Source: Methylobacterium sp. J-030
Lineage (GTDB): Bacteria > Pseudomonadota > Alphaproteobacteria > Rhizobiales > Beijerinckiaceae
Reading direction: 5' to 3'
NCBI RefSeq assembly: GCF_022829545.1
Contig: NZ_JAKSYM010000384.1
Location: 1-55,037 of the forward strand
Length of the DNA: 55,037 nucleotides
This document shows positions 17,057 to 25,999 of the stretch, in pieces. A model generated the notes under the pieces. The model worked only from the letters and a program-made list of their open reading frames with translations, was not told the origin of the DNA and did not search any database. Numbering within the stretch: the first letter of the stretch is position 1; each line of letters begins with the position of its first letter. The position numbers were made by a program, and so were the translations under genes.

Positions 17057-18514
17057 TCAGTCGGCGGAGCTGTGCGGGAAACCGTTCTCGCGTCCCCAGA
17101 TGACGGCTTCGCTCCGCTTGTGGATGCCGAGCTTTCGGTAGAGAGCGGCGCCATGGTTGCGCACGGTGTTGCGGGACAGCCCGAGCTTGTGCGCGATGGA
17201 ATCGTCCCCCAATCCCGCGCAGATGAGATTGAGGATCTGACGCTCGCGCACGGTGAGGTTCGGGGCCGTTCCATCACCGCCCTCTCGCCCCGGGCGGCGC
17301 AGGTTGGCCAGCTTGTCGATCAACCCGCGGCTGAACCACGACGTGTCGGCCATCACCGCCTCGATCGCGTCGAACAGCTCGCGCTCGGTGTGCTTGCGCT
17401 CGGTGATGTCCTGCAGCACCAGCAGCACGAAGTCGGCATCGTCGATGGTGACCCGCTCGGCCGAGACCAGACAGTCGAGACTGGCGCCGTTCTCGTGGCG
17501 CAGGCACACCTCGACGCCGAGGACGTAGCCGCTGCCGGCCATCGCGGCCTCGAAGCTCGCGCGCTGGGAATCGACCACCCACAGGCCGGACTCATCGAGG
17601 CTTTGCCCGAGGATCCGATCCTCACCGAGACCGAAGACCCGCCCGAAGGCCTCGTTGACACCGGTGACGGAATAATCCTGTGCCCGCGCCAGAACGGTCG
17701 GCACCGGCGTCATGCGAAACGCCGTGGCGAAACGGGCCTCGCTTTGACGCAAGGCCGTCTCGGCCTTCCGGCGCAGCTCCAGGTCGGCAAAGGTGAACAG
17801 CATGCAGGGCGCTTCGCCCAGCACGATCTGCTGCCCGGCCACGATGACGAAGCGCGAGCCGCCATCGGGGAGGTCGAGGCAAGCCTCCATCTGCGGGATC
17901 GTGCCGCCCTCATGCAGCCGCGAGATCGCCAGGTCGCGGTTGCGGGCGTTGGCCAGCACGTCGACCTCGTACACGCTGCGGCCGATGACGGCGTCGCGGG
18001 TGTAGCCCGTCATCTCCAGGAAGCCGTGGTTGACCTTGACGTGCCGTAGATCCGACAGGCGGGTGATCACGGCGGGCGCCGGATTGGCGTTGAACGTCGT
18101 CTCGAAGCGCTTCTCGGCCTCGAACTGATCCGAGACATCCTTCAGGATCAGCGCGAGGCAGCTCGGCTTACCGTCCCGGTCCATCGCGACCAAGCTTCTG
18201 AGCGAGTGGACGAAATCGACGCCAGACTGATCGGTGCGGGTGACCTCGACCAGGATGTCGTGAAAGGTCTCGCCGGCCACGACGCGCTCGATCGGATAGT
18301 GCTCCGGCGCGCGATTGTTGCGGTAGCGCAGCGCGAAACGGTCCCGGTAGGCGTCGACGGTCTGCCCCAGCTCGTCGAGGGTCTGGACGCCGTGCATGGC
18401 GAGCGCGGCATCGTTGGCGTACGCGATGGTCTGATCGGGCTCGACCAAGATCACGCCTTCGCTCAAGCCGGCAATGATCTGCCGTAGTTCGTGCCTGTCC
18501 ACGCCCGCCGTCAC
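17057..18514 (-). CDS. PAS-domain LuxR-type transcriptional regulator
   Basis: The 485-residue soluble protein has three PAS-like domains: about 10-130 (GLSEGVILVEPDQTIAYAND), 135-255 (FNANPAPAVITRLSDLRHVK) and 260-380 (FRMTPVPTVLARAQDYSVTG). A GerE/LuxR helix-turn-helix ends it (LTVRERQILNLICAGLGDD, IAHKLGLSRNTVRNHGAALY). It should sense a small molecule or redox state and bind DNA. It is transcribed divergently from an EcfG-like sigma factor. A textbook GGAAC-N16-CGTT promoter lies about 49-73 bases upstream of its start, indicating general stress sigma control. Confidence 0.9.
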   Translation of the reverse strand: MTAGVDRHELRQIIAGLSEGVILVEPDQTIAYANDAALAMHGVQTLDELGQTVDAYRDRFALRYRNNRAPEHYPIERVVAGETFHDILVEVTRTDQSGVDFVHSLRSLVAMDRDGKPSCLALILKDVSDQFEAEKRFETTFNANPAPAVITRLSDLRHVKVNHGFLEMTGYTRDAVIGRSVYEVDVLANARNRDLAISRLHEGGTIPQMEACLDLPDGGSRFVIVAGQQIVLGEAPCMLFTFADLELRRKAETALRQSEARFATAFRMTPVPTVLARAQDYSVTGVNEAFGRVFGLGEDRILGQSLDESGLWVVDSQRASFEAAMAGSGYVLGVEVCLRHENGASLDCLVSAERVTIDDADFVLLVLQDITERKHTERELFDAIEAVMADTSWFSRGLIDKLANLRRPGREGGDGTAPNLTVRERQILNLICAGLGDDSIAHKLGLSRNTVRNHGAALYRKLGIHKRSEAVIWGRENGFPHSSAD

Positions 18515-18562
18515 GTCCGATCCACGCCCATCTCGCCACCGCCGCTGCGGTTCACCGGCACA

Positions 18563-18587
18563 AACGGATTGCGCACAAGCGGGTTCC
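18563..18587 (-). promoter_or_regulatory. EcfG-type general stress promoter (GGAAC-N16-CGTT)
   Basis: Read on the minus strand the site is GGAAC (18587-18583), 16 bases, then CGTT (18566-18563), an exact match to the alphaproteobacterial EcfG consensus. A transcription start expected about 7 bases further would leave a leader of roughly 40 bases before the PAS-LuxR start at 18514. It lies in the divergent gap beside an EcfG-type sigma gene, which raises the prior strongly. Confidence 0.8.
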
Positions 18588-18722
18588 GGTCACGCACCAT
18601 TTTTCACTGGTATACCCGCATCATTGACGCCATCGATATCGATCAGGATAGATGCCGGCGTCTGCAGGCGATGGCAAAACCAGCAGAGCCACGAACTACC
18701 TGGCGCTACGGGTGAACCTATC

Positions 18723-19400
18723 GTGCGATCCGCCGACGAACTTCCGGGCCCAGTCTCCGAGGCCAGCGCCGTCCATTCCCCTGTCCATCCGTCGCTCGGA
18801 GAAAGGCTGCGCCAATACTACCCACAAGTTGCTGAGATCGATCGTAGCTCGCCCCTTGGTGCGATCCTGCAGCGCCTGTCGACGGCGCTGGATGCGGCCG
18901 ACGCCCGCCGGGCCGTTCCGCGCGCCTTCAAGGATGACCTGATCGGCCTCGTGCCGCGGCTGCGCCGCTATGCCCAGTCGCTGACCTGCGACGGCACCGA
19001 GGCCGACGACCTCGTCCAGTTCACCCTGTTGAAGGCCTGGGAACACCGCGGACATTTCCAGCCGGGGACGAGCTTGGTTGCATGGCTGTTCACGATCCTG
19101 AGGAACGGCTTCATCAACGGGCGGCGCAAGCGGCGGCGGGAGGTACCCGATCCCGATGGCATGTACGCCTCGGTCCTCTCGGAGCCGGCACGGCAGGATC
19201 ACAGGCTCGATCTCCGCGATCTGCAGGCGGCCATCGACCGGCTCGAACCCGCGCATCGGGAGGCCCTGATGCTGGTCGCCGTCGATGGCCTGCCCTACGA
19301 GGCTGCCGCGACGGTGATCGGTTGTCCGGCCGGCACCGTGAAGAGCCGCGTCAGCCGCGCCCGGGACCGCTTGGTTCGGGAATTGGGCGCCTCCGCGTGA
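18723..19400 (+). CDS. EcfG-type ECF sigma factor with NepR-like N-terminal extension
   Basis: Region 2 (FKDDLIGLVPRLRRYAQSL, ADDLVQFTLLKAW, WLFTILRNGFINGRRKRRR, then EVPDPDG) and region 4 (LEPAHREALMLVAVDGLPYE, CPAGTVKSRVSRARDRL) are those of EcfG, the general stress sigma factor. About 60 residues precede region 2. Within them LGERLRQYYPQV and PLGAILQRLSTALD resemble the two helices of NepR, the small anti-sigma factor that sequesters EcfG. The start is uncertain: I use a GTG, but no good ribosome site precedes any candidate and the frame is open further upstream. A NepR-sigma fusion is an inference; an artefact of a misplaced start is the alternative. Confidence 0.85.
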   Translation: MRSADELPGPVSEASAVHSPVHPSLGERLRQYYPQVAEIDRSSPLGAILQRLSTALDAADARRAVPRAFKDDLIGLVPRLRRYAQSLTCDGTEADDLVQFTLLKAWEHRGHFQPGTSLVAWLFTILRNGFINGRRKRRREVPDPDGMYASVLSEPARQDHRLDLRDLQAAIDRLEPAHREALMLVAVDGLPYEAAATVIGCPAGTVKSRVSRARDRLVRELGASA

Positions 19401-20096
19401 CGCCGCCGTTCCCGCCGCAGACCGCATCGCCATCCCCAATCGCTCCAGCGCTGTCTGCCCGAGGTGTCTGGGGTGATCCTGGAGCCGGACGAGGGAGTTC
19501 GCCCTCACCCCGTCCGGCTCCCGCGCGCGCGTGCGCTGTTGACCGGCTTCGGGCGAGCGGACCGAAAGCGCCTCCGCGGCACGACCGGCCGCCGGAGCCG
19601 GAACTGCCACCCCGCGAGCGACCGCTCGGCGCGGATGAGCCCTCGGCACCCGACGACAGCCTGCCCGAGACCGGACAGCCCAGCCCGGGTCCGGACGTGC
19701 CCCCCGGCGACCCGGCCGGCCCCGATCTGAAGGATTGACCCGGATCCGTGTTTCCGACGCGCGTCGGCTGCGTGCAGGATGATGCAAGGGCGATCCACGC
19801 CTCGGCCTTGACGGCCGCGTGGGTGATGCGGACGGACCGATGCGCCTTCAGTGGCGTTCCTGCGACCGGGCCGTGAGAGGCGCGCCACTGTCACTTAAAA
19901 CGCGCTGCAGCCTCGCTTTGCCGCTCCCGACGATCGGACTGGCCCTTTTGTAAGTCGGGTTTGCCCTTTCGCAGCGTCGCGCCGGGTGTGTGAGGCAAGA
20001 AGACGGGACAGCGCCCCGAATGGCCGCCCGGATCTCGGATGCGGCGACGATCAAGGACGGCTAAGCCCTGCCATCGGCAGCCTGAATATGGAGAGA
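19401..20096. other. Long intergenic region with a possible small ORF
   Basis: About 700 bases between the sigma gene and tRNA-Glu. A plus-strand frame ending at 19738 has proline-rich, acidic content (PPRERPLGADEPSAPDD, GPDVPPGDPAGPDLKD) with no convincing start; it could be a small disordered protein. The rest, to 20096, shows no gene, tRNA or repeat that I recognise. Transcription terminators were not evident. Confidence 0.35.
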
Positions 20097-20172
20097 TGGC
20101 GCTCCCAAGGGGAATCGAACCCCTGTTTTCGCCGTGAGAGGGCGACGTCCTAGACCGCTAGACGATGGGAGC
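20097..20172 (-). tRNA. tRNA-Glu (anticodon CTC)
   Basis: The minus strand folds as a complete 76-base tRNA: acceptor GCTCCCA paired with TGGGAGC, discriminator G, encoded CCA, anticodon stem TCGCC/GGCGA around loop CTCTCAC (anticodon CTC) and T-arm with GTTCGATTC. The D-arm contains GTCTAGCGGTCTAGGA, as usual for tRNA-Glu. It is intact and lies just upstream of, and divergent from, the pseudouridine synthase gene. Confidence 0.95.
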
Positions 20173-20275
20173 TTTCCGGCGGCGTGGCGGTGCTATAGCC
20201 ACGACCCGCCGGAGGAGCAAGAGCCTTCCTCGGAATTTCGCCTCGGCGGAGCGGATCGGGCTGCGGAACGGGATC

Positions 20276-21289
20276 GTGGTGGACACTTTGGACACTGACT
20301 TCGATGAGCGCGTCGGCGTCGTCGCGGAAGGCGGCGTGCGGCTCGACCGCGCCCTGGTGGCGCTGTTTCCGGACCTGTCCCGGGCCAGGCTGCAGGATCT
20401 GATCCGCGCCGGCCATGTGCGCGGGAACGACACACCGCTGCACGATCCCGCCGCGAAGGCCAGCGCTGGCACCCGCATCGTGCTGACGCTGCCTCCGCCT
20501 GTGCCGGCCGAACCGGCGGGCGAGGAGACGGACCTGCCGATTGTCTACGAGGACGAAGACGTGATCGTCATCGACAAGCCAGCTGGTCTCGTGGTCCACC
20601 CGGCGCCGGGCCACGAGAGCGGAACCCTCGTGAACGCGCTGATCGCCCATTGCGGTGCCAGCCTTTCGGGGATCGGCGGCGTTCGCCGCCCTGGTATCGT
20701 CCATCGCCTCGACAAGGATACGAGCGGTCTCATCGTTGTCGCCAAGAACGATGCCGCGCATCAGGGTCTCACCGCTCAATTCGCCGATCACGGCCGTACC
20801 GGACCACTGGAGCGCGCCTACGCGGCCGTGGTCTGGGGCCTGCCCGAGCCCCGAACCGGCGCGATCCGCGCGAGCCTCGCCCGCTCCCGATTCCATCGCG
20901 AGAAGATCGCGGTGGTGCCGGACGAGTCCGGCCGCCACGCCGTCACGCATTACGCCGTCGCGGAGGCTTACCCCGAGGCCGCCCTGGTCGAATGTCGGCT
21001 TGAGACGGGACGGACCCATCAGATCCGCGTGCACATGGCCCATCTCGGCCATCCGCTGCTCGGCGACCCGGTCTACGGCGGCGGTTTCCGCACCAAGGCT
21101 GCGCGCCTCGTGCCGGACGCCCGCGCTGCTCTGGCAGCGCTCGGACGGCAGGCACTCCACGCCGCGCTGCTCGGTTTCCGCCATCCGCGTACGGGCACGG
21201 ACCTGCGCTTCGAGAGTCCGCTACCGCCCGATCTCGCAGCGCTGGTCGCGCGCCTGCGTGCGGACCAATCAGAGGGGACCGGCGCGTAA
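20276..21289 (+). CDS. RluA/RluD family 23S rRNA pseudouridine synthase
   Basis: The protein has an N-terminal S4 RNA-binding domain (VRLDRALVALFPDLSRARLQ, about residues 22-80) and the pseudouridine synthase core: VIVIDKPAGLVVHPAPGH, the catalytic HRLDKDTSGL, CRLETGRTHQIRVH and GHPLLGDPVYGG. This order is that of RluD, which modifies helix 69 of 23S rRNA, though RluC-like activity cannot be excluded. Because the tRNA-Glu gene occupies the sequence to 20172, the start must be downstream; I chose the first of two adjacent GTG codons, with a weak purine site, and the true start could be one codon later. Confidence 0.88.
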   Translation: MVDTLDTDFDERVGVVAEGGVRLDRALVALFPDLSRARLQDLIRAGHVRGNDTPLHDPAAKASAGTRIVLTLPPPVPAEPAGEETDLPIVYEDEDVIVIDKPAGLVVHPAPGHESGTLVNALIAHCGASLSGIGGVRRPGIVHRLDKDTSGLIVVAKNDAAHQGLTAQFADHGRTGPLERAYAAVVWGLPEPRTGAIRASLARSRFHREKIAVVPDESGRHAVTHYAVAEAYPEAALVECRLETGRTHQIRVHMAHLGHPLLGDPVYGGGFRTKAARLVPDARAALAALGRQALHAALLGFRHPRTGTDLRFESPLPPDLAALVARLRADQSEGTGA

Positions 21290-21525
21290 CCAGCCTCAGG
21301 CGGCGTGCGAAACATCACACCGTACCGCGTCACTTCGTGCCATGGTACGATCCAGTTCGGCCGGTCGCGCGTTGATGACGACGTGGGTGTCCTCGATCGC
21401 GATCGGCTCCCGGCGACCCGTATCAGATGGGTGGCCGGCAGGGTCGGCTCAAGAGCGGCCCGAGTGGACGGCACTGTTGCCCGTCGCGTCCGCCCGATAG
21501 GGGGACTCAAGTCCAGGAGAATGCC

Positions 21526-22419
21526 ATGGCCGGTACGCTGCCCGTGCTCGCCAACGAAGGTGGCCTGTCACGCTACCTCGATGAGATCCGCAAGTTCCCG
21601 ATGCTGGAGCCGACGGAGGAGTTCACGCTGGCCAAGGCCTGGCGGGACGCCGGTGACCGTGAGGCCGCGCATCGCCTCGTGACGTCGCACCTGCGCCTCG
21701 TCGCCAAGATCGCCATGGGCTATCGCGGCTACGGCCTGCCGATCGGCGAGGTCGTGTCCGAGGGCAATGTCGGCCTGATGCAGGCGGTCAAGCGCTTCGA
21801 TCCCGACAAGGGCTTCCGGCTCGCGACCTACGCGATGTGGTGGATCAAGGCCGCCATCCAGGAATATATCCTCCGCTCGTGGTCCCTGGTGAAGATGGGC
21901 ACCACGGCGAACCAGAAGAAGCTGTTCTTCAACCTGCGGAAGGCCAAGGGGCGGATCTCGGCGCTCGACGAGGGCGACCTCAAGCCCGATCAGGTGAAGC
22001 AGATCGCCACCCGCCTCGGCGTGCCGGAGCAGGACGTGATCGACATGAACCGCCGCCTCTCCGGCGACACGTCGCTCAACGCGCCCCTGCGCGAGGAGGG
22101 CGAGGGCGAGTGGCAGGACTGGCTGGTGGATAACGCGCCGAGTCAGGAGACTGTGCTGGCCCGCGAGCAGGAGGGGCAGAATCGTCTTTCGGCCCTGCGG
22201 GATGCGCTCAGCGTGCTCAATCCGCGCGAGCGCCGCATCTTCGAGGCCCGGCGTCTCGCCGAGGATCCGATCACGCTGGAGGATCTCTCCGGCGAGTTCG
22301 GCGTCTCACGCGAGCGCGTGCGGCAGATCGAAGTCCGCGCCTTCGAGAAGGTGCAGGAAGCGGTCAAACGCAACATCGCCAGCCGCGAACTGCCTCGGAC
22401 GGGCATCGAAGCGCATTGA
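21526..22419 (+). CDS. rpoH: RNA polymerase sigma factor RpoH (heat-shock sigma-32)
   Basis: The 297-residue sigma-70 family protein shows RpoH features: LSRYLDEIRKFPMLEP at the N-terminus, region 2 (LVTSHLRLVAKIAMGYRGYG, EGNVGLMQAVKRFDPDKGFR, YAMWWIKAAIQEYIL), the RpoH box QKKLFFNLRKAKG, and region 4 (LNPRERRIFEARRL, SRERVRQIEVRAFEKVQ). It directs transcription of chaperone and protease genes after heat or misfolding stress. AGGAG lies 7 bases before the ATG. Several alphaproteobacteria have two RpoH proteins; which one this is cannot be decided here. Confidence 0.95.
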   Translation: MAGTLPVLANEGGLSRYLDEIRKFPMLEPTEEFTLAKAWRDAGDREAAHRLVTSHLRLVAKIAMGYRGYGLPIGEVVSEGNVGLMQAVKRFDPDKGFRLATYAMWWIKAAIQEYILRSWSLVKMGTTANQKKLFFNLRKAKGRISALDEGDLKPDQVKQIATRLGVPEQDVIDMNRRLSGDTSLNAPLREEGEGEWQDWLVDNAPSQETVLAREQEGQNRLSALRDALSVLNPRERRIFEARRLAEDPITLEDLSGEFGVSRERVRQIEVRAFEKVQEAVKRNIASRELPRTGIEAH

Positions 22420-22425
22420 GGCTCG

Positions 22426-22468
22426 GAAGGCGGGTGCATCAACCGGCTCCGCCGGACAGGCCGCCTTC
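22426..22468. terminator. Hairpin between convergent genes, possible bidirectional terminator
   Basis: GAAGGCGG (22426-22433) pairs with CCGCCTTC (22461-22468), enclosing a smaller stem CCGGC-TCC-GCCGG (22443-22455). It lies exactly between the stop of rpoH and the stop of the convergent gene, whose last codon it overlaps. There is no T-run on either strand, so it may slow polymerase or protect 3' ends rather than be a canonical terminator. Confidence 0.4.
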
Positions 22469-23852
22469 ACTGCCAGGCGGTGAAAGCGTTCTGCATGACC
22501 TGAGTGCCCGTAGACCCCTTCTCGAAGGTCAAAACGGCACGTTTGCCGGACGTGTAGCGCAGGGCCAGATCGAACCAGTTCTTGTGGAGCAGCAAGTCAG
22601 TATTGCGCTCGATGTCGTTCGGCAGCGAGGAGAGGCCGATCAGGAACAGGTTGTCGCGGACCCGGACGGGAAGGCCTGAGACCGGCGAGCCGCGGGCATT
22701 CTGATCGTCCTTGGCTTGGAGCAGGCCGACATCCTGAATCGTACGGCCGCCCCCGCCTCCGGTCTGGCTGAACGTCAGATTCACCGTATGGGAGGCCGGC
22801 AGTGTCGTGTCGAGATTGCGCTGTATCGTCATGACCAGAGTGAGCCCCGCGTCCGGGATCGTCACGGTGGCCACGACGGCGTTCTGCAGAGGCTGTCCCT
22901 GGTCGCCGTTCACCGTATCGAGCTTCCACGTGACACGGCCGGTCATCAGCGTCGGCTGCGCGTTCTCGCCGCCCACCTCCTCGATCAACTCGGCCCGCTG
23001 AGCGACCGAGACCGTCGGCTCCGTGGACGGCGTTGCGGCGCGCGGGGGCGCAGCGCTGTCGGGCCGGGGGCTGACCCGCGGAGCGGGGGAGGCCTCGCCG
23101 CCGATGCGGTCGCTGAACTTGGTTTCCGCTTCGGGCTTCTGCGTGTCGGCTGTCTCCGTCGCGCTTGTTGGAAGGCTCTGGGGCCGGTCACGGAGCAGGA
23201 AGGCGGCCACGGCGATCATGGCGATCACGGCGGCCAGGATGCCGCCCACGAAGATGTTGCGCAGCAGCCGCGAGCGTCCGGCCCGCGGCGGCACCACCTC
23301 GATGCGTGGGCGCTGGCGGCCATTGCCGGCATCGGTCACCGCCGCGGCGAGATCGGGATCCTCCGGCGGCGCAAGAACGGCCGCCGCCGGCTCGCTCACC
23401 TCGGAGGCTGCGGGCGCTGCCGTACCGGGACGCCGCGTCGCGAGCGGGATCGAGGCCTCCCGCGGGCTCGGTTCCGGCTCCGGCGCGATCGCCGGCGGCT
23501 CGTAACGCGGTTCGAAGGGAGAACCGGCAGGAGGAAGCGCCGGCTCGGCGGCGGGCTCGGGCAGCGCCGGCTCCGGAACCGCCGGTGCCGGAGCCGGCTC
23601 GTGGCGGGCTGCCTGCGCGGCGTCGTTCGCCGGCGCCGGAAGTCCGCCGTGATCGACTTCGAGCCGCTCGATAGCGGCATCCAGAGCCCGGCGCTCGAGA
23701 TCGATATCGCCCTCGGAGAGCGGTGGATCGAGCGAGCGGAGCTGGCTGATCAGGGCGTTGCGCGCACGATCGTAGACCGCCTTGCGCAGGGCGGGCGTTC
23801 GATCCGGCAGCGCATCGAGGGCGCGTGCCAGAAGCGGGTAGTAATCGGCCAT
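22467..23852 (-). CDS. Hypothetical single-pass membrane protein (461 aa)
   Basis: An N-terminal helical domain (MADYYPLLARALDALPD, TPALRKAVYDRARNALI, residues 1-65) is followed by a proline, alanine and glutamate-rich disordered stretch (about 70-205), one membrane helix (IFVGGILAAVIAMIAVAAFLL, about 216-240), a second low-complexity linker and a folded C-terminal domain (RVTWKLDTVNGDQGQPLQ ... GKRAVLTFEKGSTGTQVM). This layout is conserved in unnamed Hyphomicrobiales proteins as far as I recall. The C-terminal part should be periplasmic. It is convergent with rpoH. No function is assigned. Confidence 0.8.
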   Translation of the reverse strand: MADYYPLLARALDALPDRTPALRKAVYDRARNALISQLRSLDPPLSEGDIDLERRALDAAIERLEVDHGGLPAPANDAAQAARHEPAPAPAVPEPALPEPAAEPALPPAGSPFEPRYEPPAIAPEPEPSPREASIPLATRRPGTAAPAASEVSEPAAAVLAPPEDPDLAAAVTDAGNGRQRPRIEVVPPRAGRSRLLRNIFVGGILAAVIAMIAVAAFLLRDRPQSLPTSATETADTQKPEAETKFSDRIGGEASPAPRVSPRPDSAAPPRAATPSTEPTVSVAQRAELIEEVGGENAQPTLMTGRVTWKLDTVNGDQGQPLQNAVVATVTIPDAGLTLVMTIQRNLDTTLPASHTVNLTFSQTGGGGGRTIQDVGLLQAKDDQNARGSPVSGLPVRVRDNLFLIGLSSLPNDIERNTDLLLHKNWFDLALRYTSGKRAVLTFEKGSTGTQVMQNAFTAWQ

Positions 23853-23908
23853 GTGCCCCTGATCCGCCCCTACGGTCGCCGGCCGGCATGCCGGTCGGTG
23901 GCCGGGAG

Positions 23909-23952
23909 CCGAGGGCCGCGGCCGTTCCGGCAGGATCGGTCGCGGCCCTCGG
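23909..23952. repeat. Strong GC-rich hairpin in the purA-22467 gap
   Basis: CCGAGGGCCGCG (23909-23920) and CGCGGCCCTCGG (23941-23952) form a perfect 12-base stem, extended inward by four more pairs including a wobble. It lies downstream of purA on the minus strand and upstream of the next minus-strand gene. No T-run follows, so a simple intrinsic terminator is doubtful. It could be an mRNA-stabilising structure or an operator-like palindrome. Confidence 0.5.
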
Positions 23953-24132
23953 CCGTTGATGTCGTGTCTCCGCAGCGCGCGGCCGCGGCCGAACGCTGCT
24001 CGTTCTGTCGACCGCCGTCCACCGCGAAGATGGACGACGAGCTGCGTACCAGTTCTAGATCACGCCGGCGCGGCGTGGATATGGGCGGAATGGCCGAAAA
24101 GATGCTGCCACAACGCGATAGCGCCCGATGCG

Positions 24133-25425
24133 TCAATCCTCGAACGGGTTGTGCATCAGGATCGTGTCGTCGCGCTCAGGTGATGTCGAGAGCAGGGCCA
24201 CGGGGGCCCCGATCAGCTCCTCGATCCGGCGGACATACTTGATCGCCTGCGCCGGCAGATCCGCCCACGACCGGGCGCCCGCCGTGGTCTCGGACCAGCC
24301 CGGAATCACCTCATAAACCGGCTCGACACGGGCCTGCGCCGCTTGGCTCGCCGGGAGATGGTCGATCGGCTTCCCGTCCAGCAAGTAGCCGGTGCAGACG
24401 CGGATCTCCTCGAAGCCATCGAGGATGTCGAGCTTGGTCAGCGCGATGCCGTGAATGCCGGAGGTCCGCACCGTCTGTCGCACCAGCACGGCATCGAACC
24501 AGCCGCAGCGGCGCTTGCGCCCGGTGTTGACGCCGAACTCGCGTCCGCGGCTGCCGATGGTTTCACCGATTGCGTCGAACAGCTCGGTCGGGAATGGCCC
24601 TTCTCCCACCCGGGTGGTGTAGGCCTTTGCGATGCCGAGCACGTAGCCGATCGCCCCCGGGCCGAGGCCCGAGCCCGTCGCGGCCTGCGCGGCCACGATG
24701 TTCGAGGACGTCACGAACGGATAGGTGCCGTGATCGACATCGAGCAGGGCGCCCTGCGCGCCCTCGAACAGGATGCGTTTGCCGGCTCTGCGCTCCTCGT
24801 CGAGCAGCGACCAAACGGTATCGGCGTACGGCAGGATTTCTGGGGCGATAGCCTTCAGATCGGCCAGCAGCGCCTCGGCATTCACCTCGTCGATCCCGAG
24901 GCCGCGGCGCAGGGCATTGTGGTGGGTCAGCACCCGGTCGATCTTGGCCGGCAGCGCGTCGGGATCGGCGAGGTCGACCACCCGGATCGCCCGGCGCCCG
25001 ACCTTGTCCTCGTAAGCCGGGCCGATGCCGCGCTTGGTGGTGCCGATCTTGAGGCCGGCATTCGCGGTCTCACGGAAATGGTCGAGCTCGCGGTGGAGCG
25101 GGAGGATCAGCGTGGCATTGTCGGCGATTCGGAGGGACGCGGGCGAGACCTCGACGCCCTGCGCCTTGATGCGCCCGATCTCATCCACGAGATGCCAGGG
25201 ATCGACCACGACGCCATTGCCGATCACCGACAGCTTGCCGCCGCGCACCACGCCGGAGGGCAGCAGCGCCAACTTGTAGGTAACCCCGTCGATGACCAGC
25301 GTATGACCGGCATTGTGGCCGCCCTGGAAGCGGACGACGATGTCGGCCTGCTCGGAGAGCCAGTCAACGATCTTCCCTTTGCCCTCGTCGCCCCACTGGG
25401 CGCCCACAACGACGACGTTGGCCAT
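24133..25425 (-). CDS. purA: Adenylosuccinate synthetase
   Basis: PurA joins IMP and aspartate using GTP to make adenylosuccinate, the first committed step to AMP. The 430-residue length is standard. Visible motifs: VVVGAQWGDEGKGKIVDWLS at the N-terminus, GGHNAGHTLVIDG, GIGPAYEDKVGRR, LFEGAQGALLDVDHGTYP and TGRKRRCGWFDAV. I start at the ATG immediately before ANVVVVG; fifteen further in-frame codons upstream do not belong to the family. purB lies 2.1 kb upstream on the same strand, so both steps of AMP synthesis are encoded nearby, though not obviously in one transcript. Confidence 0.97.
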   Translation of the reverse strand: MANVVVVGAQWGDEGKGKIVDWLSEQADIVVRFQGGHNAGHTLVIDGVTYKLALLPSGVVRGGKLSVIGNGVVVDPWHLVDEIGRIKAQGVEVSPASLRIADNATLILPLHRELDHFRETANAGLKIGTTKRGIGPAYEDKVGRRAIRVVDLADPDALPAKIDRVLTHHNALRRGLGIDEVNAEALLADLKAIAPEILPYADTVWSLLDEERRAGKRILFEGAQGALLDVDHGTYPFVTSSNIVAAQAATGSGLGPGAIGYVLGIAKAYTTRVGEGPFPTELFDAIGETIGSRGREFGVNTGRKRRCGWFDAVLVRQTVRTSGIHGIALTKLDILDGFEEIRVCTGYLLDGKPIDHLPASQAAQARVEPVYEVIPGWSETTAGARSWADLPAQAIKYVRRIEELIGAPVALLSTSPERDDTILMHNPFED

Positions 25426-25568
25426 GTCTGCCTGCTTACCCGCGACGGAAACCGGGACGGCGCCACCCACGGGTGCAGGCGGCGTACGTCGTCAGCCGTT
25501 TCCGCGATCCGGGCAGCGAAATCAAGCAACGCGCCCGCATGGCGCTTCCGCACCCCGGCTGCGGCGGG

Positions 25569-25901
25569 CTATTTCGCTTCCGTTCCCGGCGTGCGGCCAG
25601 GCAGCTCGTTGGGCTTGATCACCGGCATGGATCCGGACTGATCGGGTTTCACGACCGTTCCCGTGGCTCCATCGGCCGGCGGTTTGATGACGCCGTCGTT
25701 CTGCTGGAGCTTGTCGCTGAGCGACTGATCCTTCGGTGGCGCATCCGAGGTCGGGCGCATGCGCTCGGCCGGCGTTTCGGTCGCGGGCGGCAGGGCCGGA
25801 TCGGTATCGCGACCCTTCAGCGGGGCATTGGGCGTCTGCGCCTGGGCGGAGCCAACCAGCAGCATCGCGGCCAGCGCGGCGAACAGGATATTCTTCGGCA
25901 C
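25569..25901 (-). CDS. Small exported hypothetical protein (110 aa)
   Basis: A signal peptide (PKNILFAALAAMLLVGSAQAQ, cleavage after AQA) is followed by a short disordered mature chain rich in proline, aspartate and lysine (RDTDPALPPATETPAERM, DKLQQNDGVIKPP). I chose the GTG preceded by GGGAGAG rather than an ATG 34 codons upstream because only this start gives an N-terminal signal. It resembles many short periplasmic proteins of unknown function in Hyphomicrobiales. It lies between purA and the transaminase gene on the same strand. Confidence 0.7.
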   Translation of the reverse strand: MPKNILFAALAAMLLVGSAQAQTPNAPLKGRDTDPALPPATETPAERMRPTSDAPPKDQSLSDKLQQNDGVIKPPADGATGTVVKPDQSGSMPVIKPNELPGRTPGTEAK

Positions 25902-25999
25902 GATCGCTCTCCCCTCGTGGCGCGGATTTCGGGGAGGAACAGCCGGAGGCGGCATCCGTTCCGGCGCGGACCCGCCTCCCACGCATCGAGTCGGTCCGC

